A DNA stretch of 57,865 nucleotides from Nemertoderma westbladi (GCA_032718475.1 JAUCBJ010000714.1:1-57865); one strand, 5' to 3'. Counted from the first letter of the stretch, positions 1 through 11,245 are shown. Numbers and translations are program-made. The notes: a model not told the origin generated them from the letters alone.

Positions 1-26
1 TGCCAAAGGTCTGAAAGCGCGAACAT
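1..26. repeat. 26 bp direct repeat shared with 56437-56462
   Basis: The first 26 bases of the window (starting TGCCAAAGGTCTGAAAGCGC) recur exactly and in the same orientation at 56437-56462. The bases that follow differ. In the right copy a GGTGGGTTAAAC stretch lies just upstream; the matching upstream sequence of the left copy is outside the window. It may be part of a dispersed element or the edges of a larger duplication. Confidence 0.6.
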
Positions 27-88
27 CAGCTGTTGTCATATTCGGTATCTGTGACCTTTGTATGACTCATATGTATATTTTTTTGGGT

Positions 89-622
89 TTGTGCACCGGT
101 GCACAATCCGCACTACACAAGTGCCAGTGCGGATTGAGCGCCGGTGCTCAATATTTCCACTTATATAAATATGGCGGGATTTTTAATATGCTCTACTGTA
201 GCATAGCTATTAGGCCTAGGGCCTACTTGATCTAGTTCATTGTTAGTTAAGCAATAACTGTTTACTTTTCTGTATAAATTTATAATGCATGAACAAATGT
301 GCTGTAACAATATCAATGTTATTTTATATTGTTTTACGTTATCAATGTTTTTAAAACCCAAATAATTGATGGTGGGGGGGGGGGGGGGGGGGGGTCTGTT
401 TTATAAATACAATGATAGTGAATTTGAGCACCAGTGCCCAAAGGCATTCCCGCAAAATGTAAGTAACAAAAAGTACGTTGTTGAACACCGGTGCACAATC
501 CGCAGTTGAGGAACTGCACAGGAATGTTCACCGGTGCATAATCCGCACTAACTAAACGCCAAGCTTCAAAACCTGCCGCAGTCATGGAACAGGAGATGGT
601 TGTTCACCGGTGCACAATCCGA
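89..622. repeat. Cluster of CACCGGTGCAC palindromic repeats
   Basis: An 18 bp perfect palindrome (TTGTGCACCGGTGCACAA) lies at 89-106. Variants of TTCACCGGTGCACAATCCGC recur near 483, 533 and 601, and a GAGCGCCGGTGCTC form lies near 138. The repeats are irregularly spaced with unrelated sequence between them, including a run of 21 G at 374-394. The short open frames on the minus strand here look like chance. No function is visible; a disrupted subterminal array of a mobile element is one possibility. Confidence 0.6.
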
Positions 623-748
623 GCAACAAAGAACCAGTGGTTTCGGGGCCGCAGCTAACGTGTTAAAAAAAACCCAGTCACCCTAGTTCACGTTTAGTAA
701 TTAGATATGTGATATAATAATACAATGTACCTCCTCCTATATACTTAC

Positions 749-856
749 TCAGCAGAAGCCTCAGATATCCTTATTCGCTGTAAACTCGCTTCAGTTCTAA
801 GCTGGTCAACTTGTTTCTTCATAGCAGCCGACGCCGACATGATGACTGTGCGTTAT
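749..856 (-). CDS. G protein gamma subunit, first coding exon (partial gene)
   Basis: Reading the minus strand from the ATG at 838-840 gives 30 codons beginning MSASAAMKKQVDQLRTEASL and continuing with QRIRISEASA. This matches the N-terminal helix of heterotrimeric G protein gamma subunits, the coiled-coil that pairs with G beta (family hallmark VxQLRxEAxxxRxxVSxAxA). The exon ends at 749 in GA followed by GTAAGTAT, a strong splice donor, with a split codon (phase 2). As I recall, animal gamma genes have an intron at this position. Upstream, a pyrimidine tract ending in TTATCAG (AG at 857-858) looks like a splice acceptor, so the exon would be 749-856 with 18 bases of 5' UTR and an upstream non-coding exon. 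The second coding exon, carrying the CaaX prenylation box, is not found at 1-740 and presumably lies beyond the left edge. The coding part is 749-840. The gene was found by reading for motifs because the exon is short. Confidence 0.75.
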
Positions 857-1221
857 CTGATAAAAAAGTAATAAAGAAGTACATATAGTAATTTAATCAG
901 AATCACAAAAAGTAGCAATATGGTAGTTTGACGAAGAAGACAAGTATCGGTACCATATCCCCCCCCTCCCCCATTGCCAGCGCTCCCCCCACTACACAAA
1001 TTAAATTGACTGACCAACACACTACTAGCATTTGTAAGAAAGCAGGGGGACAGTTAGTGAAGGAGCAGGTTACAGGAGTGTTGGGGGAAAAATAAACGCC
1101 CCCAACCCCCGTTTAGTGCATAAACAAACATTGTATCTGAAAAATGCACTTTTTTCACTAAGTTTTGTAATAAACAGTGCAGAAAATCGTACTTCCGCGC
1201 ACTATTATAACTTTCTTACCA
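857..1221. other. Presumed 5' intron or upstream region of the G gamma gene
   Basis: No coding frame is visible. The stretch contains C-rich segments (CCCCCCTCCCCC near 960 and CCCCCAACCCCC near 1100) and ends at a target-site duplication of the next element. The part adjacent to 857 is probably the 5' UTR intron of the G gamma gene on the minus strand. Confidence 0.35.
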
Positions 1222-2382
1222 CTAAAAGAGACAAGTCCCTAAAAGGTGCCACCCTGCTCCATAGCGCGGGAAATTCAAATGATTGAAAGACATGTTATTT
1301 GTACTGGAAAGGGTGGCAGATCAGATCTGCCACCTATATATTGGTGGTAAATTCAAATCTGTTTTACCATTGAATACATGAATAGAGTAAGACCAATCTG
1401 CCAATGTAATTCATTGAATCAGAATAAATTATTAATTATCGGTTTAACTCACTCATCCGTTAACGTTGTTGATTTATCTATTCTGGGACTTCGAGCAGCA
1501 CGTGAACAACTAAACCAGCACGCTAACTACCGGTAGTCTGGGGCTTCGAGCACCACGTGAAACAACTAAACTGGCTGGTTACCTAGTCTGGGACTTTGAG
1601 CAGCACGTGAACAACTAAACCAGCACGTTAACTTGTCTGGGGCTTCGAGCAGCACGTGAACAACTAAACTGGCTGGTTACCTAGTCTGGGGACTCCGAGC
1701 AGCACGTGAACAACTAAACCTGCACGTTAACTAGTCTGGGACTTCGAGCAGCACGTGTACAACTATGCTGCCTGGTTAACAAGTCTGGGACTTCGAGCAG
1801 CACGTAAACAACTAAGCTATGACTGGTTAACTAGTCTGGTACATGTCTGGGACAGATATATCAGTATAGGCAGAAGCATTATACACCTATTGTTATTACA
1901 GTAGGCCTACCTGCGATATATTTTACTATCAGTTCCCTGCTATATTGTTATAATTATAATGTTCTGATGTAATTATAACTGATACAAGCAAATAATAAAT
2001 GTTCTTTACATTTTACTGATAGAAGTTAAGCCAAATCCCCCGATCCCCCCCTCAATTTGCAATTTTGCTCGAAGTCCCAGACTAGTTAACCAGTCAGCTT
2101 ATTGTTCACGTGCTGCTCGAAGTCCCAGAATAGATAAAACAACAACAATAACGGATGAGTGAGTTAAACCGATAATAAATAATTTATTCTGATTCAATGA
2201 ATTACATTTAGTCTTACTCTATTCATGTATTCAATGTTAAAACAGATTTGAATTTACCGCCAAAATATAGGTAGCAGATCTGATCTGCCACCCTTTCCAG
2301 TACAAATTACATGTCTTTCAATCATTTGAATTTCCCGCGCTATGGAGCAGGGTGGCACCTTTTAGGGACTTGTCTAAAAGAG
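1222..2382. mobile_element. Foldback element 1 (1231-2373) with 9 bp target duplication
   Basis: The element spans 1231-2373. It begins ACAAGTCCCTAAAAGG and ends with the reverse complement, and is flanked by a 9 bp direct repeat CTAAAAGAG at 1222-1230 and 2374-2382. The terminal inverted repeats are about 270 bp (roughly 1231-1515 and 2100-2373) with scattered differences. Inside the left part, 1483-1850, are about seven tandem copies of a roughly 50 bp unit containing CTTCGAGCAGCACGTGAACAA, most with a CACGTG hexamer. No transposase frame is present, so it is non-autonomous. Long terminal repeats with 9 bp duplications are typical of Mutator-like (MULE) elements; that assignment is inference. 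Confidence 0.85.
1483..1850. repeat. Tandem ~50 bp repeats with CACGTG, inside foldback element 1
   Basis: About seven units of the form TCTGGGACTTCGAGCAGCAC followed by GTGAACAACTAAACCAGCAC and a short spacer. The E-box-like CACGTG recurs in most units, with one variant CACGTA. One or two units recur in inverted orientation at 2060-2130, at the inner end of the right arm. Confidence 0.8.
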
Positions 2383-4242
2383 TGACAGAAAGTCTTTCTA
2401 CCACTATTTTAGTGCAGAAAGTACGTCATTTTCGGTCAGTGGTTAGAGTTCGAGACCCGGGTGAGGCATCAAGTTGTCGTAATTTCGAATCATTAATACC
2501 GGTACCGGTATTTCAAAAAAATATAATTACAGATTACTAATATAATCACAGATATGGATTTTTGTAGATAGATACGCTGAATACCTCATTTCATTTCTGT
2601 GGAATCTGATGGAAAGGACATATTCAGATATTATTATATTATTGTGTTTTTCTGTTAATCGAAATTATTGGACAATTCACCATAAATTATAAGAATTTGC
2701 ATACACCGCATACACCAATTAAAAATCGTAAAAATAATACCGGTATCGGTATATCATATGACAATTATTTGTATAGGGGCCTAAACCATGAGAATAATTC
2801 CAATGAGATAATTCATTAAATTACCATCGAACAGTCGAATTGACAATTATTACTTACAGCTGTTTTCTTTACTGGTTTTCTTTACTGCAGTTAAAATTGC
2901 ACATCACTCAATGAAATTAATACTATTAAAACGTTACACTTTTCAGATAAAATAGTGACTTATATAAAAAAGTGTGCCGAAAAGAACCCCTTGTCAGTTG
3001 TCACTACGCACTACAGCACTAATTTCAGTTAACCGAAATTCGGATATTCTGACCTCGTCTATTGGGTTTTCCACGCAATGGTATTTCAGAAAAATCAGCC
3101 ATAGCTGACTAGTACATACCACTGCATAACTCAACACACTCGGGCAGAATAATTGAATTTTGGTAAATTAAAATTAGTGACAAAAAGTGCTTCATTCCGA
3201 TACCAGGATATTGCGATAACAGTACTTTTTATAGCAAGGGCAGAAGGGTTAGGCATTCATTATGCAGTTATGGTCAGTAATGGTTGACCGATGCGCCTGT
3301 CAGCCTGTAAATAGCCTCTCGTCAGTCTCGTCAACAAGCAAACCCCATGCTATACATTACACTTACCGGTACAATTAACAACAATTCTAATTCAATTACC
3401 GTTACCGGTACAATTACAGCTAGCAAAAATTACTGAATTAGGCATTACTGCATTAATATAAATACTGAAATAGGACTAATTCATTAAGTTATTTATAAGT
3501 CCAGTGAAGTCAGGGGGTTGAACTGCAGACCACTAACAGACTACAGGACTAACCCAGTAACCCCCATAACGATAACCTGGCACATGGCACTAAAGCACTA
3601 ACCACTAACTTAAGTGCTGAAGTGTTTTTGTGCTTGATGCAACGGTCAGACGGTACTACACTACAACTACAGTCAGACCAGCAGACAGTACCGTACTGCA
3701 GTAGGCTACTAAGAAAGTCACACTAAGTTAGTGCCACTACAGCACTAACTGTCTGACTGTCTGAATGTAGACTACCTAGGCTACTGCAGTACTGAGTGAC
3801 TGACAGACTGACCTCAGATTGTCAGAGTCAGACCTACCTTTCTTTATGCTTTCTCGTCTTACTGCCTTACAGCCTTACTTTCGTCGATGGACTACAGCAA
3901 TTCGTTATAGATCTTCAATTGCAGAATTGTTAGCGATAGCTTAGCTTCTCGCAGTCTCGTGTCAATGTTGTCTGGTTGTGTCTAAACTCTGAAAGTATCT
4001 GGCTGTCTGCAGTTCTGGATGGTCTGGATTTGGCTGTTCCGCCGTTTGGCCTTATTAAAACCAAAGAGTAGGCCTAATACAGTAATAATGTAATATCTCA
4101 GTACTGCAGTGCTGTCTGACTATAGCTGTATAGTGCTGTAGTGCAGCAGTGTGTTGTGTGTTACTGTGTTAGGTATTAAATTGAAACTATAGTAACCCAG
4201 TAAGCCAGTAACCTGAATTATTGGTTAACGCCCTGCCCCTGC
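2383..4242. other. Non-coding interval, no gene recognised
   Basis: AT-rich sequence with many short self-complementary words (TACCGGTA, GTACTGCAGTAC, CTGTCTGACTGTCTG). A segment around 3640-3830 is dense in CTGACTGACAG and CACTACAGCACTAA words. A weak tRNA-like stretch lies near 2440-2465 but no full cloverleaf could be drawn. The only open frame, at 2352-2540, overlaps the foldback end and looks like chance. Confidence 0.5.
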
Positions 4243-5456
4243 CCTATTTTAGGGTAAATCTTTTCGACCTACGCGTAGGCCTACGCGTAGCTACGCGTAG
4301 CTACGCGTAGCTACGCGTAGTTCGCAACATTGGGTCATATATCACCAGTTTCAGAGTTTTAACAATAACTACGCGTAGGTGCTACGCGTAGCTACGCGTA
4401 GGTGCTACGCGTAGCTACGCGTAGGTCCTACGCGACCTACGCATAGGTGCTACCCATAACTATGCCTATACGTCAGTACGTCGTTTATCATTACTAGGCT
4501 TACGTATTCCAAGCGAGTCAGTACTAAAATAAGACACAATACGGTATGTTCAATAAACAACCCACAACCATCAAATGCTTTCAACAGTAATGTATCCTAT
4601 ACCTGTATACTCTATATAGAGGAATACGCGAAAACTACATATTCTTCACGTCATGCGTTGCGGGCGGTAAAATGTGTTAATAATTAATGTTTAGAGTTCA
4701 AAAATAGTTTACAAAGGAAATAGGCCGGTGGTTCTTATCGATTCTCTATGCTTTTTATTGCCTTTGTTCACGATAGGGCAAGGATATACTGTATTTAATA
4801 TGTTAACCCCTTGACAAGGGAAGGGGGAGACTAAATTGTCTACCATGATTGGTTGCACTTGTCTTTTGACCAAACAATTTGATTATATGCAGTATTTATC
4901 AGCTTTCGCTTAACCTCTTCACCGGTAGACTGGTCGCTTTATTTACTACTGTTCAATATTTAAATAATCCAATGGAAACAAAGATACTTGAATCATGAGA
5001 CGTGAATTTCAAGTTTACTTTTTATTCATCCTCTGTGTTTGTATGTGAAAGAGCCGAATATTATTTATTACCAGTGCTGTATGTAGAGATATGAGTTTCC
5101 GATTCTGTTATTACATTTGTCTGATAATCAGATACCTGACATATACCGATACTTGCCTAACAACTCAACCCTACCGGACCTGAAATGAAAAATCATTGTT
5201 ATCAGGACTGCTACGCGTAGCACCTACGCGTAGCTACGCGTAGCACCTACGCGTAGTTTCAAAATACCTACGCGTAGTTCCAAAATAACTACGCGTAGTT
5301 TTAAAACACCTACGCGTAGTTGTTAAAAAGGCAGTAAGTCTGGCCCTACCGGTAAATGACAGGAATGGAAGTTACAAACTACGCGTAGCTACGCGTAGCT
5401 ACGCGTAGCTACGCGTAGGCCTACGCGTAGGTCGAAAAGATTTACCCCTATTTTAG
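4243..5456. mobile_element. Foldback element 2 (4253-5446), CTACGCGTAG arrays, 10 bp target duplication
   Basis: The element runs 4253-5446 and is flanked by the exact 10 bp direct repeat CCTATTTTAG at 4243-4252 and 5447-5456. The termini are perfect inverted repeats starting GGTAAATCTTTTCGACCTAC. Each terminus then carries five copies of the self-palindromic 10-mer CTACGCGTAG, and a second inner pair of arrays lies near 4368-4440 and 5211-5330, giving about 22 copies in all. The central 700 bp has no coding frame. The 9-10 bp duplication suggests a MULE-like non-autonomous element. Confidence 0.9.
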
Positions 5457-5618
5457 TGATAACGTTATATGGCAGTAGTACTGTATGGGTTCCCATTCTT
5501 TTTCCGCGGAGCGAGACGGAAAATAAGTTTTTTGCCATAATTGCAGTGAAACGAACGTTATACTATTCTCAGCCCGGGGGAAGTATGTTTCTTTTGATTT
5601 TGGGGGCTCCTATACGTG

Positions 5619-6092
5619 TATGGTGGCCCATGGCTGCCACTATAAAACTCTGGATGAAATATTTAAATAATAAATAAGTGGAAAAAATATTAATAGTACA
5701 GTAATATGTTATTTATATATAATATTATATATTATATAATATTACGTAATATTAATATATGTATTTTATTTTTTTACTATTTGTTTTTTTAATGGCAGCC
5801 ATGGGCCAACTGTTATCTGATTATGGGGTGATGGCAGCCCTGGGCCACGTGGGGTATTTTTTTTCTTTAACAGTATTTATATTATATGGAAATTTTTTCG
5901 TGAGTATTTTTTTACTTTTTTTTCAAGATATTTTTTACTGAGATTTTTTTAAGATATTTTATTTTACTTATTTTTTTCAAGATATTTTTTTTTACTTATT
6001 TTTTTTTCAATATACTTTTTCCACTTATTTATTATTTAAATATTTTATCAAGAGTTTTATAGTGGCAGCCATGGGCCACCATACTCATACTG
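5619..6092. mobile_element. MITE with ~75 bp inverted ends, probable TA target site
   Basis: TGGTGGCCCATGGCTGCCAC at about 5621 pairs with its reverse complement ending near 6090, and the match continues inward through ACTATAAAACTC and an AAATATTTAAATAATAAATA block. Two further internal copies of GGCAGCCATGGGCCA-type sequence occur near 5793 and 5832. The bases next to each end are TA, as expected for a Tc1/mariner-derived MITE. The interior is very T-rich. Short hydrophobic frames here are a by-product of poly-T and are not called as genes. Confidence 0.65.
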
Positions 6093-6129
6093 TATAATTC
6101 ATAGAAAAATATGTTATTGCATTGTCCGG

Positions 6130-6242
6130 CAGATATTACATTATACTGTACCTTGCATGGGGAAGTACTGTATAATACAGTATTGGCCTACAGACTTCCA
6201 TGCAAGATACAGTATTTGCTATATTAGTAAATGTTTTAACTG
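6130..6242. repeat. Small hairpin-forming dispersed repeat
   Basis: Contains CAGATATTACATTATACTGT and, after a spacer, ACTTCCATGCAAG and TAAATGTTTTAACTGA. A shortened relative occurs in both arms of the giant inverted repeat (about 20518-20580 and 33740-33800). Internal CTTGCATGG / CCATGCAAG pairing would form a hairpin. Probably a small MITE. Confidence 0.45.
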
Positions 6243-7280
6243 ATTCGGGTAGTTAATATACTGTAGTTGTCATCAATAATCCAACTGATGCCCAACTGGC
6301 ATTATTGGGGGTTTTATTATATTTTGAAAGATTCGTGGAATTGTAAAAAAAACGTGTATCCGTCGCTTTTTAACTTGCATTTAAAAAGGGCAGTACAGTA
6401 TACATAGATAAATACGGTACTGTAAAATTATAATTTTATTGAAAAATATTTTTGACCTTAGTAGTCTGATCCTTTACCTTAATTGTTAATTCTGCATTTC
6501 TGGGATATTAGTTCGCGGAGAGATAGAATCCCCCCTCCTCTCCCCGGGTTTACGGCATAACGTGACCCAAAGAATAGAATATAAAACTCAATACAAAGGT
6601 AAATAATAGGCCTACATATATAATAGGCCTACCTGGTTATTATTTAATCCAAGCACAAATACAACTATCACTACAAATCAAATTCCTTTTATTGTTATAT
6701 ATACAGTAGCATGGGGTTTACGCGAGTGGTAAATCACATTTTGTTATCGTCCATGCCATATTACACCATCGTCACCGTGTACATATTTAATCAATATCTC
6801 TAGACAATAGATCGTTTCCAAAAGCTACTGGACAATTTATATAACTGCGAATAACTAATTATCGTAAATGTTTTATGCGGTATTATTATATTTGATATTA
6901 TTTGTATCGTGTACAGTATCTAACTTGTCAATAATCATTTCTATCTGTCTACTGGAATATAATATTGTAATTCAGTGGCAACGAAACGCAACATTTTATC
7001 ACATATTAATTTCCACATTTTATAATGTACAGTACAGTATATGCAAGGAATAGGTCTATATATTTATAATGTTTTATGGGTTATATCAAAATTTAAATTA
7101 TTATTTAGATTTAAGCTTTTATTCAGAAAAACAAAGGAAAATACTATAACTCACTTTTGATTATCTCTCATAAAATTCAGTCTGTCTGACCATGGAGTAC
7201 AGTAGGCGTAATCACTACCGGTATGGCGTTTATGTATCATTAGTTCCAGTCAGACCTAACTAACAAGATTAATAATGAAA
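6243..7280. other. Non-coding AT-rich interval
   Basis: No gene recognised. The sequence is AT-rich with short CCGGTA and TAGGCCTA words. The frame at 6868-7053 starts with a plausible ATG but its hydrophobic product resembles AT-rich chance translation and has no motif I recognise. Confidence 0.5.
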
Positions 7281-9134
7281 ACCAAAACTGCAAAATCACT
7301 TAAGGAAGAAACTACGAAGAAAAGGATGGACACGAATATATTTGGAGGACTAGCAGATTATGTACTTTCTACCAATTGATTTATCTTGCAGCTACCTTGC
7401 TGGAAAATTAATAGATCTACATGAGCCCCTATCGCAATTATCATCCTCAGAAATTTAGTTGAAAAGGTTTTACATGTGATAAATGGAGACAACGTTATAG
7501 GTTTGTCTGCCAGACTGAACAATCATCTTCATGTGTGGATACAGTATGCATCAGATACACGTTGTGGGGTCTTCTCGCAGCACGAGAGCCTATATAAGAA
7601 AGTGTACAAATCTCTATTAGATATACGAAAACCGTCATTCCCAAAATATTAAGAGTGACGCTTTCAGTTTGCGTTAAAAAACAGAGGTCCATTTCATTGC
7701 CCTTACACGCTTTAACTGTCATTTGTAAACTTACTAACTAGGGCTATTTAAGTTAAGTATGATATTTTAGAATAGAGATTTACAATACTCGTCTCCTTCA
7801 TTAGCCTCGTTGCGCTCGTCCTGTTTTCTCCCAAAATATTTTTTTATTAAACACAGACTGACGACCTTTATAACTATACAAAGTCTTGAAACTCTACGAG
7901 TAATTTCTGATTTATGGCAGATGGATACTCGTATCAACTGCAAAGCTCGTTGCATTCGTCCGGTACAACGTGGACCGAACTGGTCATCAAATATATACCT
8001 TACAACATTCCATTATCAGTAATGGATACAATACATACATATCTTCCAATATGCTAAACCATGTGGTTTACGAGTCTTGTCAAAACAATACTCAGTCAAC
8101 ACAGACTCGTCTTCATTACAACCCATTGTGGCACTCTTCCTGTACATCTGGTCACCAAAATAACTAGCATAAAACATTCCACCACCTGTTATCAAAATGA
8201 CATATCGACCAAAACTGCAAAATCACTTAAGGAAGAAACTACGAAGAAAAGGATGGACACGAATATATTTGGAGGACTAGCAGATTATGTACTTTCTACC
8301 AATTGATTTATCTTGCAGCTACCTTGCTGGAAAATTAATAGATCTACATGAGCCCCTATCGCAATTATCATCCTCAGAAATTTAGTTGAAAAGGTTTTAC
8401 ATGTGATAAATGGAGACAACGTTATAGGTTTGTCTGCCAGACTGAACAATCATCTTCATGTGTGGATACAGTATGCATCAGATACACGTTGTGGGGTCTT
8501 CTCGCAGCACGAGAGCCTATATAAGAAAGTGTACAAATCTCTATTAGATATACGAAAACCGTCATTCCCAAAATATTAAGAGTGACGCTTTCAGTTTGCG
8601 TTAAAAAACAGAGGTCCATTTCATTGCCCTTACACGCTTTAACTGTCATTTGTAAACTTACTAACTAGGGCTATTTAAGTTAAGTATGATATTTTAGAAT
8701 AGAGATTTACAATACTCGTCTCCTTCATTAGCCTCGTTGCGCTCGTCCTGTTTTCTCCCAAAATATTTTTTTATTAAACACAGACTGACGACCTTTATAA
8801 CTATACAAAGTCTTGAAACTCTACGAGTAATTTCTGATTTATGGCAGATGGATACTCGTATCAACTGCAAAGCTCGTTGCATTCGTCCGGTACAACGTGG
8901 ACCGAACTGGTCATCAAATATATACCTTACAACATTCCATTATCAGTAATGGATACAATACATACATATCTTCCAATATGCTAAACCATGTGGTTTACGA
9001 GTCTTGTCAAAACAATACTCAGTCAACACAGACTCGTCTTCATTACAACCCATTGTGGCACTCTTCCTGTACATCTGGTCACCAAAATAACTAGCATAAA
9101 ACATTCCACCACCTGTTATCAAAATGACATATCG
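7281..9134. repeat. Perfect-looking tandem duplication, 2 x 927 bp
   Basis: Unit 1 is 7281-8207 and unit 2 is 8208-9134. Landmarks along the unit recur at an exact 927 bp offset, and the conceptual translations that I compared are identical, so the duplication is recent or gene-converted. The junctions share ACCAA, consistent with microhomology or unequal exchange. The unit has no convincing gene: the 60-80 residue frames lack recognisable motifs and overlap on both strands. It contains words such as GTTGCGCTCGTCC that recur in altered form downstream at about 9350. Confidence 0.9.
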
Positions 9135-9173
9135 ACCAATATGCTAAACCAGGTTGTTTACTATTACTATAGT

Positions 9174-9252
9174 GTAGATAGGACAATATGATAATGCTCT
9201 CCATAGCGAAAATTTTTCGCTATGGAGAGCATTATCATATTGTCCTATCTAC
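9174..9252. repeat. 79 bp perfect palindrome (39 bp arms, 1 nt centre)
   Basis: GTAGATAGGACAATATGATA at 9174 runs through CTCCATAGCGAAAA to a single central T and then reads back as the exact reverse complement to 9252. Related TATTACTATAG sequence lies on both sides. It could extrude a cruciform, or its transcript could form a long hairpin. No AT-dinucleotide bias explains it. Confidence 0.9.
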
Positions 9253-9534
9253 ATTATATATTTAATTCACCGTCACTCACCCCACAACAATTCATTTATT
9301 ATTACTATTACTATAGTATAGTCAACACAATACTCACTTAGCCCCGCTACGCTCGCTCCCCTGAAGGACCCACGCAAATTCTGTTTGGAAAATTTATAAA
9401 CTTTTCCCAAACAACATGTGTAACAAGTTTGGTTAGATTTATCGAACAAGTTATTAACGTTTAAAAACACGGACCTACAGAAAGACAGATCTACAGACAC
9501 ACCGATTGAGATAGCGGTACCCGTATGCTAAGCT

Positions 9535-10885
9535 CGCTTACCATCTGCTGCTCAATGGGAATGCAATTCATTTTGTACTATTGAACGGCAATGACGATAT
9601 AGGATCTCTAATGGGATGGCAAGTACATTATGATAAAAAATGTAACCTTGTAACTGCTGATACAATCCAACACATCACAGGACCTTGTTATACTGTCACA
9701 ACTCAACTGGTAAAAGGATCAATGCATCATATCGATCACATTATTACCAATGATGTTGGCCTGACACTTGTTACAAAAGGAAAGTCTATCAAAGAGATGG
9801 AATTAACAACAGTTCGGATCATCTTCACATGTATGCCCTTATCACTGTACCAAATGATCTTGACTCACACTGAAGCTGTCAAAGAGGCGTGAAATACGTA
9901 ATCGAGCTATTCAATTAGGGAAAGGTTCCCTCCATCTCTGGACATATGCTGTGACCTACAGCTGAAAAGACATCAACGTACCACACCCATAGCGGCCCTT
10001 AAGTTCCATTAATATATTTTTGCGAATATTATGGAGGCATGGATCCACAAGCACTTTTCTAAACTCCCTGGAAGTATTAGATTTTCAAGTGGCATACCGG
10101 GCAAAACGTGGAATGGACTTTACAATTAGCGTGATTCTCAGGCTAAACGAGCAGTCAGTCATCACCTCCTTTTCAAACAATTATCAATGACAATTTACCC
10201 TTATATATCTACAGGCTGTTACTAGACTACTACCAGACCGGCATAATATTCTTCCGATTTGGCAATGCAATTGATCCAGTGGGGATACCAACTACAATAG
10301 GAGTAAAACAAAGGATCATTATTTAGTCCCACTTTCTTTAACTTCCAACTACATTATCTATGACCTCAACAATGACAAGCTGGGTTACCACTTCAATTGA
10401 ATATGGATTGGATATCTCACATCATTTATGCCGGATATAGGCCTTCTATTGCGGGTGTTTGCTAATCTACAGTTTTATATTGGTGCTCTTTCTATACATA
10501 GACTTAACTTGTTAGATTATGAAGACAGAAAAGTCATCCATAGTCGTAAATGTCGGCCACTACAGTATCGCAGCAACGATCCACTCTACAAGTGTTTTAA
10601 AACAATTCACCGATCCTCTCTCACACCGCTCTGCACTTCGCATTATTTTCCGCATAGGATTTACTCCTAACGTAATACTGCAATCATGTCTGAGATCATG
10701 TCTCCTAATGAATGTTACCAATAAGCGCTTCGTGGGTATATCCTCTGCACATCGAGTCTGTACACAAACTTTCCCAATTCCAATAAACCTCTCATTGATG
10801 ATAACATACTCATTTAAGATAAAAACCATATTACATCAATGGTATCTTATGTATTTTTACTGTGCAATATATAATCTTCTGTAAA
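9535..10885 (+). pseudogene. Fossil LINE polymerase, relative of the LINE in the giant inverted repeat
   Basis: Residues at 9581-9892 include HHIDHIITND and match, with decay, the C-terminal part of the endonuclease domain at 24057-24704 (SYIDHIITSH). Further on, around 10225-10330, the plus strand reads NAIDPVGIPTTIGVKQ-like sequence, aligning to the reverse transcriptase stretch that ends GVKQGSLLS in the better-preserved copy. A remnant of the YADD active-site region occurs near 10425. Many stops and frameshifts make it inactive. The 80-121 residue frames between 10428 and 10884 are parts of this relic. No 3' tail or target duplication was recognised. Confidence 0.6.
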
Positions 10886-11004
10886 TAGGTTTTTGCCCAG
10901 GTCACCGGTGGTATCCTAATAGACAATGAGTTTGTGCGTATAGACAGCCGTACCACCAACCAATAACGATGCAGGTGGGTGGGGGGTTGCATGCAACCTT
11001 CCAC

Positions 11005-11245
11005 TAGCGGTGATTCTCCGTACTTAGTTCCAATTTAAGCCTCCATGCGAATTTAGTTCCAATGGGAACGAATTTAGTTTCAATTTTGGCAAATTTAGTT
11101 CCAATTTAGGCGAACTTAGTTCCAATAACTAGAGAAAAACGAAAACGAACTTAGTCCCAATGCATGCAAATTTAGTTCCGGATGCGAACTTAGTTCCAAT
11201 GAAAGCGAATTTAGTTCCAATGAAAGCGAATTTAGTTCCAATGTT
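11005..11245 (+). repeat. Array of CGAAYTTAGTTCCAAT 17-mers, left cluster
   Basis: About nine copies of a motif like GCGAATTTAGTTCCAAT with variable spacers. An inverted set lies at 17693-17775, on the far side of the gypsy element. A TAGCGGT heptamer lies just outside both clusters (11005-11011 and 17779-17785). This looks like the subterminal arrays of a DNA transposon into which the gypsy element inserted, or of which it became part. Confidence 0.6.

Noticed and set aside
5759-5941. 60-residue hydrophobic frame in T-rich DNA
   Set aside because: Composition of poly-T inside a MITE; starts and ends arbitrarily.
7495-9191. Several 60-80 residue frames duplicated in the 927 bp units
   Set aside because: No recognised motif, overlap on both strands, and duplicated simply because the DNA is.
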